Shown: one piece after another, positions 63,216 through 64,000 of the stretch
How the letters are laid out: every line of letters starts with the position of its first letter
Numbering within the stretch: position 1 is the first letter of the stretch
Origin: Corynebacterium cystitidis
GTDB lineage: Bacteria > Actinomycetota > Actinomycetes > Mycobacteriales > Mycobacteriaceae
DNA: 64,000 nucleotides
Direction of reading: 5' to 3'
Assembly: GCF_900187295.1 (NCBI RefSeq)
Contig: NZ_LT906473.1
Coordinates: forward strand, 1,426,001-1,490,000
Program-made: the position numbers and the translations under genes
The notes under the pieces: model-generated
Seen by the model: only the letters and a program-made list of their open reading frames with translations
The model's database searches: none
Told to the model about the DNA's origin: nothing

Positions 63216-63971
63216 GTTGTCATGGTCGCTATTCCGGTCTTTCAGTTTGTAGGCCGAGTTGGATGAGCTGAGCCAATCTGACACCACTGCCGAAACTGAG
63301 CCTTGTCGACGCGCACGCGTGACGAGTTTGTCGAGCTCATCCGTGGACAAGGAACGCGTGACACTGTTAATCGCGTCTAATTCACCCCGGGTAAACAACC
63401 CTTTGTGGAACACAGGGACAATATTTTGCGGCAGGCTGTCAAACTCATTACCCTCGCAACCTTCAGCCGGAGACGGGTCCGTTGTTGCAACGTTGCCCGG
63501 CAGCGAACCAACAAATTCATCGTAGGTGCGTTGTGAAAGCTCGCCATCATTGGCTGTCAGACCAGTGCTGGAGTCAGTTTCAAGGCCAAATTCGTCGACG
63601 ATCTCCCCTGCTGCAGTAGTGTTCATTGTCCCTAGCAGTTCGCCGGTGCAGCCCACAATGAAGTTGACTTCGCTGCGCTGCAGTCGCGCCATGCGGTCTT
63701 GCGCCTTCGGGTCTATCTCAACAGACACGTTGGAGTTGCGGTCCTGGTCTTGCAAAGTTTGGTGATAAAGCTCACCGAGAACCATTTGCTCGCTCGATGA
63801 GGCGTTGACAGAAATTGAGATTGGGGCGTCGTAGCTCAGCTGCACATCCGTCGAGGGTGCGTTGGAGCTACAGGCTGAAAACACTAACCCCGCGGCTACA
63901 ACGGATGCGGTGGCTGTTGTTACACGTCGCCATGTGTGCCGTTCTTGTGTGCGTTGCTGCATGGTGGGCAC
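63192..63971 (-). CDS. Lipoprotein resembling osmoprotectant-binding (ProX/OpuC) proteins
   Basis: A 259-residue exported lipoprotein: signal ending in lipobox VFSAC, then a substrate-binding-like domain (ISISVNASSSEQMVLGELYHQTLQ, ~51-74; NIVPVFHKGLFTRGELDAINSV, ~195-216; DELDKLVTRAR). The opening segment resembles OpuAC-type glycine-betaine binders, but the chain is shorter and the aromatic cage cannot be recognised, so the ligand is unsure. The GTG start has AAAGGA seven bases upstream. It converges on odhA and shares its terminator. Confidence 0.7.
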   Translation of the reverse strand: MPTMQQRTQERHTWRRVTTATASVVAAGLVFSACSSNAPSTDVQLSYDAPISISVNASSSEQMVLGELYHQTLQDQDRNSNVSVEIDPKAQDRMARLQRSEVNFIVGCTGELLGTMNTTAAGEIVDEFGLETDSSTGLTANDGELSQRTYDEFVGSLPGNVATTDPSPAEGCEGNEFDSLPQNIVPVFHKGLFTRGELDAINSVTRSLSTDELDKLVTRARRQGSVSAVVSDWLSSSNSAYKLKDRNSDHDNEKGRAWQ

Positions 63972-64000
63972 TGATGCATCCTTTCGTCCGCGGGGAAAAC

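Overview
The window is a chromosomal segment of a Corynebacterium. The block argS-lysA / hom-thrB, the fused OdhA (2-oxoglutarate dehydrogenase E1 carrying an E2-type succinyltransferase domain), a DtxR-type iron box, TANNNT -10 elements and several apparently leaderless starts all fit that genus. The species cannot be settled by reading alone.

Layout. 1-2.8 kb: end of a molybdate binding protein, a fused ModB-ModC permease/ATPase and a COG2345-type HTH regulator. 2.8-8.2 kb (minus): thrB, hom, lysA, argS, with a leader hairpin before hom. 8.3-13.2 kb: lactate permease diverging from lutABC across a 29-bp palindrome. 13.2-17.7 kb: secreted TAP-like hydrolase, tRNA-Arg(CCG), PspC protein, MarR regulator and two tandem YceI proteins. 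17.7-25.5 kb (minus): SbcC/SbcD-like pair and a SWIM-protein/SNF2-helicase pair. 25.6-31 kb: PutP, a secreted HNH protein, repeat-rich non-coding DNA and a DEAD-box RNA helicase with a long 8-residue repeat. 31.4-35.2 kb (minus): ZinT-like lipoprotein plus a metal ABC transporter behind a DtxR-like box.

36.5-47.9 kb is an accessory, defence-type island. It holds a frameshifted hydrolase next to a 23-bp repeat, a DUF4143 AAA ATPase, a decayed RelA/SpoT-toxin-like gene with an intact small partner, an NgoMIV-type restriction-modification (R-M) pair, an IS21-like transposase remnant and an ATP-dependent CglI/NgoAVII-type R-M operon. The NgoMIV cassette lies between two ~510-bp direct copies of the mutT locus, the footprint expected of insertion with a long target duplication. 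The methyltransferase promoters of the two unrelated R-M systems share a 25-bp element (22 identical) in which an SOS-box-like palindrome GAACAnnTGTTC abuts a TATAAT -10. A third palindrome of this class precedes an unrecognised gene at 51.4 kb. This shared promoter logic is the most unusual signal in the window.

48-64 kb returns to core-type content: histidine phosphatase, two MFS exporters, an unknown gene, a very acidic protein, a carboxylesterase, a membrane protein, a fused two-half ABC exporter with one degenerate ATP site, OdhA, and a lipoprotein resembling osmoprotectant-binding proteins. Short tandem repeats with units of 10, 12, 20, 23, 24 and 27 bp occur at six places, often at gene ends or promoters.
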